Origin: Lentisphaerae bacterium RIFOXYA12_64_32
GTDB taxonomy: Bacteria > Verrucomicrobiota > Lentisphaeria > Oligosphaerales > YB12-FULL-65-16
Length of the DNA: 37,627 nt
Assembly: GCA_001803235.1 (NCBI GenBank)
Contig: MHBL01000168.1
Span: 1 to 37,627 of the forward strand
Direction of reading: 5' to 3'
A program made the position numbers and the translations under genes. Shown in pieces: positions 1 through 9,039 of this stretch (within the stretch, counting starts at the first letter, position 1; each line of letters begins with the position of its first letter). Under the pieces are notes generated by a model that was not told the DNA's origin, did no database searches, and was given only the letters and a program-made list of their open reading frames with translations.

Positions 1-169
1 GACCACTTTAGACGCCAGCCCCGGTCAACCTTCGACCCTATCTCCACCCGCCACTGACGCATTACGCAGTCACAACACCGTAACCTACCATTCGCGGGCG
101 GACGGGTTATGTTGTAGGAGAACCGTATATCGCGGTTTCACTCCATGATGGACGGTGGAGGCAGGACTG

Positions 170-3100
170 ATGTTGTGCCCGAAATGCGGGAAAGAGATGG
201 GCCCGGAGTCGCAGGTGTGCAGCGCCTGCAACGCGCCGCTGCCCGCGCCTGTCCACCCATCCCCGCCTCGCCCGGGTCCGCTCGACCTGACGGAAGCCCT
301 GAATCAGGTCGGCACGCCCGGCCAGACACGCCGCGTCGACATCCACAGCGTCGAAACCGCACTTGAGGTCTTGCTCTCCGACGGATCCGGCTCCGGAGAG
401 ACCGCGCCGGGCGTACCGATCCCCATCCAGTCCCTGCACGAAGTCCCGCTCACGGACCGATATGACGTGCTCGACGCGATCGGGCGCGGCGCCTCCGCCG
501 TGGTATACAGAGCGCACGATCGAAAGCTCGGCCGTAACGTTGCGGTGAAACGGCTTCTCCCGGACCTGCAGAGCACGCCTGAGTTCGCCCGCATGCTCGA
601 CCTGTTTGCGCGCGAATCCCGCACCATCGCCGCACTCAACCACCGCAACATCGCCCAGATCTATGACCTGGACCGGGACCACGAAGGCCCCTACATCGTC
701 ATGGAATATGTCGACGGCGGTTCGCTGGCCCAGTTCCTGGCCACCCAGGGAAAAATGCCGGCCCCGGACGCGGTGCGTCTCATCCGTGACGTGGCCCGTG
801 GCTTGGCCTACGCACACCGCCTGGGCCTGGTGCACCGCGACGTCAAGCCGGGGAACATCCTGCTGGCCACGGACGAGACGGGGCAACCATCGCCGAAACT
901 CGTCGACTTCGGGCTGGCGCGCCTCCCGGATGTGACGGATGAGGCCGAGCGTGGCCGGGCTGTCGGAACGCCGCTGTACATGGCACCCGAACAATACCGC
1001 GACGCCGCCGGGGTCGACGGCCGTGCCGACATCTACTCGCTCGGGAAGGTCCTGTACCACTTGGTGACCGGCGACGTTCCCAACGTCTTCAGCCCCGAGA
1101 AGGTGCCACCGCCTGCCGCCCTGGCGGAAATCATCGTGAAGTGCACCGCCCACGGCCCGGACGACCGATACCCGGATGCCAACGAACTGGCCCGTGCCCT
1201 GGACGCCCTCAGCCAGACCGAAGAGCCCGCCGCGATCAAAGAAGGCCCCCACGGTGGCAAACGCTGCTCCGGATGCGGGACAGAAAACGACTCGGAAGCC
1301 CGCTATTGCGCCGGGTGCGGACAGGGCTTCTTCTTCGGTTGCCCGGAGTGCGGCAGAGACACCCCAACCGGCGCGGAGTTCTGCCCCAACTGCGGCACGG
1401 AAGTGAACGGGTTCCTGCTGATGCAGTGCGCCTGGCAGAGAATGCAGCTCCTGGCGGTCAACAGAAGATGGGCGGAAGTCGTCGCCGAAGGAGCACGCGT
1501 CCCCCCCAACCTGCGACTTCCCGGCGCGATTGCGGGGCACATCCTGCAGGACCTCCGCGCCATACAGGACGAAGCGTCTCGGTTCTCCGCCAAGGAGGAA
1601 CACCTGCGTCAGGAAGTCCAGCGTGCCGTCGCTGCGGACCGCGCCGAGGAAGCGCTGCGGCTTCTGGCCCAGTACCAGACCGTGAATCCGAACAACACCA
1701 CCCTCAACGCACTGCAACCGCAGTTGCGGCAACGGGTGGATGATGTCGACTTCCATGCCGCCGAACAGGAAGCCGCCGGTTTTGTGGCGCAGGAAGCGTA
1801 TGGCGATGCCATCGCGGCGTTCCAGGAGTACTTGACCAAGCACCCCCGGGGACAGTATGTCGAGTTCGCCGGCAAAGCGGTACAGGAAGAACTGGCCGAA
1901 GCGCAACGGATGCACGACATCCTCCAGACCCACGCGTACTTCAAGGACTTGGTCAAACGCCAGGAGGCCGAGGAGGCGCGCAAGTATGGGCAGGAACTCG
2001 TCCGGCAAGTCCGGGCGATGAAGAAGCCGGCCCAGATCACGAAACTGCCTCGGTTCAAGAACGCGCCCATCCCCACCCTTTCTGCCGAGGATGTCCGCGC
2101 CGACGTGCAGATGAAACTCCAGGCCTTGGCGGCCCGGGCCCGGACCCGCTTCCTGCTCTACGGGACCGCCGCAATACTCCTCGTTCTCGGCTTGGGCCTG
2201 ACTCTGGTCTGCGTTTCACGCGCCAGCCAGGCTACGCGCCAGGGCGAAACCCCGATGCTGGTTGCTCGCAAGGCCGCGGTCGACGCCGGGGCACAGAAGG
2301 ATGCCACCGCTCTCTGGACCGCCGCGGAAAACGTCGAGGCGGAAGCCCGAGCCGATTTCCGGCGTGGACGTTTTACCGCCGCGGCCAGCCGCTGGCAGGC
2401 GGCAACCACCGCCTACAACGACGCCCGGCAACTCGCCGAAGGTGTCGGCCAGGCTCGGAAGACCCAGACGTCCTACGACGAACTCCTCTCGTCCGTGAAT
2501 ATCGAAGCGTTGCGGGAACTCGCCGACATCCACCTGTCCACCGCACAGTCCCTGGCCGCCGAAGCAACCGCAGACCTGGCGGACGGAAAATGGCAGGACG
2601 CAGAGAGGAAATGGTTGGACGCCAGCCGTTCCCTCGACGCGGCGCGGGACGCGACGGCGAAGAAACAGGAGGAGGAAAGTTTCAGAGCCGCGGTCCAGGC
2701 CGGCAACCTTGAACAGGCGCTGCAAATCGCCCCGCGCTGCCGGGAACGCTACGCACCGGCCGCCACCTTTCTCGCCACTCATCAACGTGCCCAGCAGAGC
2801 CGTACCACCGCCGCGGAGAAACAGCGCCACGGTGTCCTCACAGGAGCGGACAAAGGCGCCGGGGAACTCTGGGCGAGGGGCTGCCGCCTCTCGGAGACGG
2901 CCGAAAAGGAGTTCTGGGCCTGCCGTGTCGACAAGGCGGAGGCGCTTTGGAACGAAGCCGCGGCTCTCTTTTCCGAAGCCCAGGGCGTAGCCAGTTCAGC
3001 CGTTGCCGGGCGCGGAGCCAAGGCCGACTACGAAGCCGCGGTCGCCAGGGCCAAACCGGAACTCCTAACGCAACACGCCGCGACTGAATGGGAGGACGCA

Positions 3101-4555
3101 CGGCGGGCCGCCGACGAAGGTCAGCGCCTGGAAGACCAACAGGACTGGATTGGGTTTGAGAAGAAGTGGAAGCAAGCCTCCAAGTCCCTCGGCGAAGCAA
3201 CCCGCAAGACCTACGAAGCGCTCATGGCACGGGCCAACGAGCAGCTTCTGGCCCGGGGCTGGGCGGCGGCTGCGACCGCATTCCGCGAAGCCAAGAGCCT
3301 GCCCGGCTACGAAGACGACCGCCCCGCGCAACTCGGCCTGGTCCAGGCCAGCCTTGAAGAACTCCTCGTTCAGGGCGAAGACGCCTTGACGAGGCAGGAC
3401 TGGAAGAAGGCCGTCGATGCGAGCGAGAAGGCTCTTGAACTCGACCCGACTTCGGAGCGTGCCAAACGCCTGCAAGAGCAGGCGGGCCAGTCCGGTAAAC
3501 CGCGCCTGCGTATCGTGGCGATGGCCGATGGGCGCGAAGTCACGGGTGCCACGGTTCTGCTCGATGACCGGACCATGCCCCAGACCACTCCGGCGGTCAT
3601 CGACCTGGTTGAGGGCAAGACCTATAGCATCCGTGTCACCATGCCGTTGTTCCACGGCGCGTTCGAAACCACGTACAAGGCCGTGCCCGGTACTCAAGTC
3701 ATCCAGGCAACGCTCTCCGCGCTACCCCCTGACCTGCTCGCAGTCTCCAGTGCGAGCTACCCGCCTGTCGAAGCCCTCGCACCCGGCAGCCGTGAAGCGC
3801 AAGAACGACAACGTAAGGAAGTTGAAAAGGCAAAACTGCCACTTGAAGTGCGGACCGCAAAGTCCGGCATCGTCCTGCGACTCGTCCCTGCCGGCACCTT
3901 CCAGATGGGGAGCCCGGCCACGGAGAAGGACCGCGACGCCGGCGACGGCACACCTGAACGCGCCACTGTGCCGCGGACCATCTATGTCGGAAAGCTCGAA
4001 GTGACCATTGCCCAGTGGGAGACCGTAACTGGGCAGCGGCTGGCACCCCCTGCCGGCGGCAACCGCGATTGCCCCGCGGTCATGGTCAGTTGGGAGGAGT
4101 GCCAGGCGTTTTGCGGAAATCTCTGCAAACTGGAAGGCGTGCCACCACACACCTACCGACTCCTGCTCGAAACCGAGTGGGAGTACGCCTGCCGCGCCGG
4201 CACCCAGGCGGCAAGGTACTGGGGCGACGGGACCGATGAAGCCACAACCAAGTCCTACTGCTGGTATGCCAAGAACGCATGTTCGCGCTTCTGGACTTCT
4301 CCCCACGCGCCGAACGAAGGCCCTCAGACCGACCCCAGACGCCCCAACGCGTTCGGCCTGCACAACATGCTCGGCAACGTCTGGGAATGGTGCCAGGACA
4401 GGACGTCCGCCACCGGGGCCGGCAAGATGCAGCCCTTCCGGGGCGGCAGTTGGACCGACGACCTCAACGAGTGCCGCTCGGCACGACGTCAATCCAACAG
4501 CCGGACCTGCACCTGGGACCGACTCGGATTCCGCATCGTTCGGGTCATGAGGTAG
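170..4555 (+). CDS. Membrane Ser/Thr protein kinase with zinc ribbons, PEGA-like segment and C-terminal FGE-sulfatase fold
   Basis: Predicted Hanks-type receptor kinase of about 1461 aa. The ATG at 170 is preferred over an in-frame GTG at 155 because GGAGG lies 8 nt before it. Order of parts: N-terminal CxxC...CxxC knuckle (residues 3-20); kinase domain about 95-350 with glycine loop GRGASAVVY, VAVK lysine K127, HRD aspartate D224, DFG aspartate D246 and APE; a double zinc ribbon about 366-412 (CSGCG, CAGCG, CPECG, CPNCG); a helical, charged stretch; one membrane helix about 661-683; four tryptophan-containing helical repeats between about 700 and 1060; a PEGA-like beta segment about 1110-1185; and an FGE-sulfatase fold about 1236-1460 (VPAGTFQMGS, LGNVWEWCQD, FRGGSW, GFRIVR). 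All kinase catalytic residues are present, so it should be active. The outer half probably senses an envelope ligand (inference). The FGE fold is probably not a sulfatase maturase, because the position of the second catalytic Cys reads as Arg/Ser by eye. Confidence 0.93.
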   Translation: MLCPKCGKEMGPESQVCSACNAPLPAPVHPSPPRPGPLDLTEALNQVGTPGQTRRVDIHSVETALEVLLSDGSGSGETAPGVPIPIQSLHEVPLTDRYDVLDAIGRGASAVVYRAHDRKLGRNVAVKRLLPDLQSTPEFARMLDLFARESRTIAALNHRNIAQIYDLDRDHEGPYIVMEYVDGGSLAQFLATQGKMPAPDAVRLIRDVARGLAYAHRLGLVHRDVKPGNILLATDETGQPSPKLVDFGLARLPDVTDEAERGRAVGTPLYMAPEQYRDAAGVDGRADIYSLGKVLYHLVTGDVPNVFSPEKVPPPAALAEIIVKCTAHGPDDRYPDANELARALDALSQTEEPAAIKEGPHGGKRCSGCGTENDSEARYCAGCGQGFFFGCPECGRDTPTGAEFCPNCGTEVNGFLLMQCAWQRMQLLAVNRRWAEVVAEGARVPPNLRLPGAIAGHILQDLRAIQDEASRFSAKEEHLRQEVQRAVAADRAEEALRLLAQYQTVNPNNTTLNALQPQLRQRVDDVDFHAAEQEAAGFVAQEAYGDAIAAFQEYLTKHPRGQYVEFAGKAVQEELAEAQRMHDILQTHAYFKDLVKRQEAEEARKYGQELVRQVRAMKKPAQITKLPRFKNAPIPTLSAEDVRADVQMKLQALAARARTRFLLYGTAAILLVLGLGLTLVCVSRASQATRQGETPMLVARKAAVDAGAQKDATALWTAAENVEAEARADFRRGRFTAAASRWQAATTAYNDARQLAEGVGQARKTQTSYDELLSSVNIEALRELADIHLSTAQSLAAEATADLADGKWQDAERKWLDASRSLDAARDATAKKQEEESFRAAVQAGNLEQALQIAPRCRERYAPAATFLATHQRAQQSRTTAAEKQRHGVLTGADKGAGELWARGCRLSETAEKEFWACRVDKAEALWNEAAALFSEAQGVASSAVAGRGAKADYEAAVARAKPELLTQHAATEWEDARRAADEGQRLEDQQDWIGFEKKWKQASKSLGEATRKTYEALMARANEQLLARGWAAAATAFREAKSLPGYEDDRPAQLGLVQASLEELLVQGEDALTRQDWKKAVDASEKALELDPTSERAKRLQEQAGQSGKPRLRIVAMADGREVTGATVLLDDRTMPQTTPAVIDLVEGKTYSIRVTMPLFHGAFETTYKAVPGTQVIQATLSALPPDLLAVSSASYPPVEALAPGSREAQERQRKEVEKAKLPLEVRTAKSGIVLRLVPAGTFQMGSPATEKDRDAGDGTPERATVPRTIYVGKLEVTIAQWETVTGQRLAPPAGGNRDCPAVMVSWEECQAFCGNLCKLEGVPPHTYRLLLETEWEYACRAGTQAARYWGDGTDEATTKSYCWYAKNACSRFWTSPHAPNEGPQTDPRRPNAFGLHNMLGNVWEWCQDRTSATGAGKMQPFRGGSWTDDLNECRSARRQSNSRTCTWDRLGFRIVRVMR

Positions 4556-4592
4556 TTCGGGGCCGCGAACAACGCCAGCTAACCCGATTCAC

Positions 4593-4611
4593 CCGTGGCA
4601 CAAGGCCACGG
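4593..4611 (+). terminator. Hairpin downstream of the kinase gene, possible terminator
   Basis: CCGTGGC-ACAAG-GCCACGG is a perfect 7-bp stem with a 5-nt loop, 38 bp after the kinase stop. No T-tract follows, so termination is only a possibility. Confidence 0.4.
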
Positions 4612-4683
4612 AGGCTCACGCATGGGCCAGCACGCCGTCGTTCCTCCCGCCACGGACGTATTGTTCACCGCGGTCGGTGCATC

Positions 4684-4712
4684 TTGACAAACCACGCAAT
4701 CCCGTATATTTT
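4684..4712 (+). promoter_or_regulatory. Sigma-70-type promoter of the DUF3604/ROK unit
   Basis: TTGACA at 4684-4689 is a perfect -35 box. It is followed after 17 bp by TATTTT at 4707-4712, or after 15 bp by TATATT at 4705-4710. The segment is strikingly AT-rich against GC-rich surroundings. The expected start site falls inside the palindrome at 4717-4741. Confidence 0.75.
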
Positions 4713-4714
4713 CT

Positions 4715-4743
4715 TGTTAGTTTGTTTAGTTACCAAACTAACA
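4715..4743. promoter_or_regulatory. XylR/xylO-like operator palindrome (ROK-repressor site)
   Basis: TGTTAGTTTG and CAAACTAACA form a perfect 10-bp inverted repeat with a 9-bp spacer. The 25-bp core 4717-4741 has arms TTAGTTTGTT and ACCAAACTAA, matching from memory the Bacillus xylO arms TTAGTTTGTT/AACAAACTAA at 19 of 20 positions with the same overall length. It overlaps the expected transcription start, a repressing position. A ROK repressor is the last gene of the same unit (6842-8059), so autoregulation is inferred. Confidence 0.7.
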
Positions 4744-4830
4744 TGGAAATAGACTTCTGGGTGTGTGGCTGGAGATCTTCGCCGCGACACGGCACGGGCT
4801 CAGGCAGCTCATGCACAAGGATACCACGCG

Positions 4831-6414
4831 ATGAACAAGCACCGAGTCTATTGGGGCGAGACGCACGACAACACGTACCAGTTCTCGGACGCTCCGGTCT
4901 CGATCGAGGAGAGTCTGGCGCGAGCCGCATCGCACCTGGACTTCTATGCCGCCGCGTACTACACCGCCTGTTCCGAGGCATTCCGACCGGGGGGCCACCT
5001 GGCCGAGAGCGATGCCTCGCACCAGTTGCCGGTCGAGGGGTGGAAGCCCGCGGCGCGACTTGAGCAGGAATGGCGGGAGGTGCGAGACGTGTGCCGGGCC
5101 GCGAATACGCCGGGCCGGTTCGTGACCTTTCCGGGTTACGAGTGGCAAGGGAACGGTTCGTCCGGCGACCACAACGTTTTCTCGCGCCGTGAGGACCTGG
5201 CGATTCACCGTGTTGACACTGTGTCGGAACTGTACCGGCTACTGCGCGGCACAGACGCGTTGGCCATACCGCACCACACGGCGTATAGGCCTGGCGTGCG
5301 GGGCCGAAACTGGGACGTGTACGACGAGGCAATGACGCCATTCACCGAGATCTTTTCGATTCACGGGTGTTCCGAAACTGACGAGGAATGGCTCGGGCTC
5401 CGGAGCAACTCGCACATGGGGCCAGGCACTGGCGCGGGCACCTGGCAGGCGGCGCTTGACCGGGGCCACCACGTGGGTGCTGTCTGCTCCACGGACAACT
5501 GGGGCGACATGCCCGGCCACTACGGTCGCGGCCGGATGGCCTGCCTGGCAGCGACACTCGATCGCGACAGTCTCTGGGAGGCTTTCAAGGCGCGTCGAGT
5601 GTACGGAGTAACCGGCGACCGGATCGCGCTGGACTTCACGGTGAACGAGGCCGACATGGGCAGTATCATCATGGCTTCCGATTCGCGCCGAATCCGGGTG
5701 CGCGTGGTGGGAAGCGATGCGTTGGATCGCATCGAGATCCTGCGCAACGGTCAGGTGCTGGCAACGCACTGTCACCAGGGAACCTGGCAGGTTCCGCGTG
5801 GCGCGCAACGCTCACGGTTCAAGCTTCGTCTCGAGGCCGGCTGGGGGCCTCGCCCGAACGAGTTGCCGGCGCAGACGCGACAGTGGGAAGCCCGCCTGAC
5901 GGTTCCGGGAGGGCGGATTGAAGGGGTCGAGAAATGCTGGGTCTCGCCGGGCCACGGCGAACCGCGCATCGCGGGCGAAATCGTGGATTTCGGCTTCACG
6001 ACGTCGAACAGCACAGTGACAAACCGCTGGCAGAACGCGAACGTGGTCGAGTTTGAAGCCCCCGCGGCAGCGGCGCTGCTGGTCCAGGTGAATGGGTTGG
6101 TCGAGCAGGGCACGGTTGCGGAGTTCGCCGCCGGGAGTCGGGAACTGTGGTTTCGCGACGAGTGTGTGCGCATGCTCGAGGAGCTCAAAGGCATTGCCCC
6201 TCTGTCTCCGGAGCGGATGGACATCTACCACCACCTCGCCTACAAAGCGAAAATCCACCGCGCCATCCCCGAGACAGGCTACACCGCTGAATTCACGGTC
6301 GAGGACGACGAACCGTTCAGGAATGAGTTGAACTACCGTGTCCGCGTCGAGCAGCGCAACGGGCAGCGCGCCTGGTCGAGCCCCGTCTGGGTGACACCGG
6401 AAGGCCGGGGTTGA
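4831..6414 (+). CDS. DUF3604-type PHP-like metalloprotein
   Basis: Protein of about 527 aa. The ATG at 4831 follows AAGGA (4817-4821) and is preferred over in-frame upstream codons. It resembles the DUF3604/PHP-like family by eye: the opening YWGETHDNT motif (residues 7-15) with likely metal ligands, a GRFVTFPGYEWQG segment, a PHHT pair (H148, H149), STDNWGDMPG around D222 and the YGVTGDRI signature. PHP folds bind two or three metals and often act as phosphoesterases, but this subfamily's substrate is unknown to me. No signal peptide is visible. It is the first gene after the xylO-like operator and its stop lies 14 bp before the next start, so it is probably co-transcribed with the oxidoreductase remnant and the ROK repressor. 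Its role in sugar or sugar-phosphate metabolism is inference. Confidence 0.8.
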   Translation: MNKHRVYWGETHDNTYQFSDAPVSIEESLARAASHLDFYAAAYYTACSEAFRPGGHLAESDASHQLPVEGWKPAARLEQEWREVRDVCRAANTPGRFVTFPGYEWQGNGSSGDHNVFSRREDLAIHRVDTVSELYRLLRGTDALAIPHHTAYRPGVRGRNWDVYDEAMTPFTEIFSIHGCSETDEEWLGLRSNSHMGPGTGAGTWQAALDRGHHVGAVCSTDNWGDMPGHYGRGRMACLAATLDRDSLWEAFKARRVYGVTGDRIALDFTVNEADMGSIIMASDSRRIRVRVVGSDALDRIEILRNGQVLATHCHQGTWQVPRGAQRSRFKLRLEAGWGPRPNELPAQTRQWEARLTVPGGRIEGVEKCWVSPGHGEPRIAGEIVDFGFTTSNSTVTNRWQNANVVEFEAPAAAALLVQVNGLVEQGTVAEFAAGSRELWFRDECVRMLEELKGIAPLSPERMDIYHHLAYKAKIHRAIPETGYTAEFTVEDDEPFRNELNYRVRVEQRNGQRAWSSPVWVTPEGRG

Positions 6415-6428
6415 GTCGGACTGGGCAC

Positions 6429-6812
6429 ATGAAAGTAACGAGTGACATGAGCAGCAGCGGCAGGAGAGTCATTGGGGTTGGGATCATCGGTGCTGGCGCG
6501 AGGGGCGTCAATTGCATTGGCCGGCAGATCGCGGAACCGTTCGACGACACCGGCCTGCGAGTGGCGGCGCTTTGCGACCGCAACCGGGAACGCGTGGACG
6601 CCGCGGCTCGTTTACTGCACAACCTCGTTCCCAACCGTGGCGCCACCCCGCCACCCAAGACCTATCTCGACGCGTCCCAACTGATCGCCGCCCCGGAGGT
6701 CGATCTGGTGGTCATCACGACCCCGAGCTACCTGCATCGAGAAGGCGTCACTCCCGCCCTCCGCGGCGGGGAGACGGTTCAGATGCGGGACATCCCGGGG
6801 CATGCGCTGTAG
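6429..6812 (+). pseudogene. Truncated Gfo/Idh/MocA-family oxidoreductase (N-terminal Rossmann part only)
   Basis: About 127 aa with a typical NAD(P)-binding start: VGIIGAGARG near the N-terminus, then AALCDRNRERV and DLVVITTPSYLHREGV. Full-length family members have roughly 330-400 residues and continue into an EKPxA motif and a substrate domain. Here the frame ends with GETVQMRDIPGHAL and a stop, just where the EKP motif should appear, and none of the C-terminal domain is found before the ROK gene 29 bp downstream. I read it as a 3'-deleted remnant; a functional single-domain protein is less likely. The start could be 6429 or the ATG at 6447, and neither has a clear ribosome-binding site. 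A TTG overlapping the previous stop (6411) would suggest translational coupling. Confidence 0.75.
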
Positions 6813-6841
6813 AGACGGAGTCCGGCAAGGAGAGATCTGCC

Positions 6842-8059
6842 ATGAACGACAGAGGATTCGCTTCGGATGCGCGCTTGAGCCGTCAGGTCAACTTGGGGCG
6901 GGCTCTCGCCCTGATCCGGACCCGACCATTCATCTCGCAGACAGAGATGGCCCAGGAACTGGGCCTCAGCAAGGCCACGGTCACCGACATTGTCGGGGCT
7001 TTGAAGCGGGACGGACTGCTGGAGTCTGTCGGGCGAGGCGAGGCGTCGCCCGCGGGCGGCAGGCGACCACGATTGCTCCGGTTCAATCCCGGCGCCGCCG
7101 CCATCATTGGCGTCGAACTGGACATGTCCGGGACCAAGCTGGCGCTGCTGGATCTGGGGCTGAATGTCCTGCAGCGGCAGAGTATACCGGCTCCCCCAAA
7201 ACGCGATGCCGATGCGGTTCTGGCCCGGCTGATCTCCGGCATCCGCAATTGCATCGACGCGCACCCCCCGAAAGCACCGCCCATCCTGGGTGTCGGCATC
7301 GGGATCCCCGGCGCTGTTGATCCGGAGTCCGGCGTGTGCCTGTTCGCGGCCAAACTCGGGTGGCGCGGCGTCCCGGTGGCGGAGATCGTCAGCCGGCGTT
7401 GCGGACTCCGCACCGTTGTCGACTCGGAGGTCCGCAACCGGGCCATGGCCGAGTGCAGCCGCGGCGTGGCTAAGGGGGTGCGAAACATGGCCTACCTCCA
7501 GGTCGCCGGCGGCTTGGGCTGCGCGCTGATGGTCGACGGTCGTATGTACCGCGGCGCGACGAACCGCGCCGGCGAAGTGGGGCACAACCCCGTGGTTGAA
7601 GGCGGGCCGGTGTGTGCCTGCGGGCTCAAGGGTTGCCTGCAGATGCTGACTTCCGAGCAGGGCGTTCTGCCGCTTCTGAAGGCGCGCGTCGAGGCGTCCA
7701 AAGACACCCAATTGAACCCGAAAAAACTTACTCTGCAAGGACTGTTCGACGCCGCAACCGTCGGCGATCCCGTGGCCTTGGGCATGGTCAACGACATCGC
7801 CCGGCATCTGGGCGCCGGAGTGGCCAGGCTGATCAACACCATTGACCCGGAAATGGTCGTGCTCGGCGGACGCGTGTTCGAGGCCGGTCACGGGCTGTTG
7901 CTCGACAACGTCCGCGACGCAGCGCAACCACTCATTTTCGACCGCGCGTCGCGTTCCGTCAGAATCGAAGCCTCGACTCTGGGCGCGGATTCCGGTGTCA
8001 TGGGCGCCGCCGCCGGCGTGTACCAGCGGCTGTTCGAAGTGCCACCGGCGTTCTTGTGA
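6842..8059 (+). CDS. ROK-family transcriptional repressor (XylR/NagC-like)
   Basis: 405 aa with a good ribosome-binding site (AAGGAGAG at 6827-6834). The N-terminal winged helix-turn-helix spans about residues 15-75 (SQTEMAQELGLSKATVTDIV, then the GGRRP wing typical of XylR-like repressors). A ROK sugar-kinase-like domain starts at about residue 85 (GVELDMSGTKLALLD) and carries the structural zinc motif C258-A-C-G-L-K-G-C265 and a GEVGHNP segment supplying the histidine ligand. The presence of the DNA-binding domain makes it a regulator rather than a glucokinase. ROK repressors usually release DNA on binding a sugar or sugar phosphate. It is the last gene of the unit headed by the xylO-like palindrome at 4715-4743, which I infer to be its operator. 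The inducer cannot be told from the sequence, but xylose or a related pentose is a natural first guess from the operator. Confidence 0.93.
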   Translation: MNDRGFASDARLSRQVNLGRALALIRTRPFISQTEMAQELGLSKATVTDIVGALKRDGLLESVGRGEASPAGGRRPRLLRFNPGAAAIIGVELDMSGTKLALLDLGLNVLQRQSIPAPPKRDADAVLARLISGIRNCIDAHPPKAPPILGVGIGIPGAVDPESGVCLFAAKLGWRGVPVAEIVSRRCGLRTVVDSEVRNRAMAECSRGVAKGVRNMAYLQVAGGLGCALMVDGRMYRGATNRAGEVGHNPVVEGGPVCACGLKGCLQMLTSEQGVLPLLKARVEASKDTQLNPKKLTLQGLFDAATVGDPVALGMVNDIARHLGAGVARLINTIDPEMVVLGGRVFEAGHGLLLDNVRDAAQPLIFDRASRSVRIEASTLGADSGVMGAAAGVYQRLFEVPPAFL

Positions 8060-8190
8060 GGATGCGTTCCGGCCCCCGGCAACGCACGGACTCTCGCACA
8101 TCGGCAGAGCGGCACTCGGCAGTCAGGGCTTCGCGCCACGGCGCAAAGAATGGCGCCGCTGCCGTCAAGAGACCTGGCGAGGGAGTGTCG

Positions 8191-9039
8191 TCACGTCCGC
8201 CACGGCGGCCTACCCCGGCCATCTGCTGAATCCCGTGCCTGGCGCAGGAACGCCCTAGGGCTCAGCCCGGCCTGACGCTTGAAGAAACGCGAGAACGCGA
8301 AAATGTCGGCAAACCCGAGCCGGTTTCCCACGTCGGAAATGCTCAGGTCGGCGTACCGCAGCATGTCGCGCGCGCGCGCCAGGCGTTCGGTGTCAATAAA
8401 CGACTTGAGCGTGCGCCCGGTCGCGGCATGGAACTGCGTCGACAGGTGAACCGCCGAACAGCCCAGGTCGGTGGCCAGCTCCTTGATCGTGACCCGACCA
8501 CCGCCACGGGTGCGGACCAACCGCAACGCTTCGCGCACCAGTCGCGGGTGTTTGTCGGTGTCGCACGGTGATGACAGGAAACAGGCGGCAACCAAGCCAG
8601 CCAGGATCCCCTCGATCATCCGTACCTGCCGTTGCGGGATCGGGGCCGGTCCCGAACAGAGCTCGGCCAGTACCGACCCGACCCGCAGCAACACGGACTC
8701 CTCAGTCCGCACGATGTGGCGGGGGGCGTCCGCCAGGCCGGTGATGTCGAACTTCAGGGTGACGAAGCTGCCGCCGGTCGCGTCATAGATGAAGGCATGA
8801 GCCACGCCCGACGGAATGATCACCATCCGCCCCGCCCCAAGAACACAGTGCCCGGTGTCGGTGCTCAACCCCAGCCGTCCCTCCGTCGCCAGTTCCAATT
8901 GCCAGAACTCGTGCACGTGCGGACGCCGGCGCTCCGGCGCGGACCAATGGTGACGCTCCCCGAACAAAAGTCGAGCGACGCATCCAAGCCCCTCTCCTGA
9001 TGGTATAGAAAATGCCAAGTTCTGCTGTCGATTTGCCAT
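8191..9039 (-). CDS. AraC-family transcriptional regulator with N-terminal cupin domain
   Basis: 282 aa, starting at the ATG whose complement is 9037-9039 (MANRQQNLAF). The open frame extends upstream, but those residues are not family-like and would cover the regulatory region. An N-terminal cupin fold occupies about residues 35-115 (HVHEFWQLELATEGR, GRMVIIPSGVAHAF). Two helix-turn-helices occupy the last 100 residues (TIKELATDLGCSAVHLSTQF; ISDVGNRLGFADIFAFSRFFKR, ending GLSPRAFLRQ). AraC proteins of this shape activate sugar-use genes when the cupin binds ligand. The gene diverges from the prepilin-leader hydrolase at 9103 with only 63 bp between. Its first codons overlap TGCCA half-sites spaced 21 bp, suggesting autoregulation. 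It converges on the ROK gene. The same operator-like module recurs at 14206-14312, so this protein may also control the pseudopilin there. Confidence 0.92.
   Translation of the reverse strand: MANRQQNLAFSIPSGEGLGCVARLLFGERHHWSAPERRRPHVHEFWQLELATEGRLGLSTDTGHCVLGAGRMVIIPSGVAHAFIYDATGGSFVTLKFDITGLADAPRHIVRTEESVLLRVGSVLAELCSGPAPIPQRQVRMIEGILAGLVAACFLSSPCDTDKHPRLVREALRLVRTRGGGRVTIKELATDLGCSAVHLSTQFHAATGRTLKSFIDTERLARARDMLRYADLSISDVGNRLGFADIFAFSRFFKRQAGLSPRAFLRQARDSADGRGRPPWRT

Noticed and set aside
107..2008. A 633-codon open frame on the minus strand opposite the kinase
   Set aside because: It lies wholly antisense to a kinase with every catalytic motif, has no recognisable domain, and is explained by GC-rich third positions removing stops.
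3878..4555. The kinase's FGE fold as the sulfatase-maturing enzyme for the two sulfatases
   Set aside because: By eye the second catalytic Cys aligns to Arg/Ser, and the domain is predicted outside the membrane while both sulfatases lack leaders.
8060..8190. A small gene between the ROK and AraC genes
   Set aside because: The 131-bp convergent gap has only short frames without ribosome-binding sites; small GC hairpins there are unremarkable.
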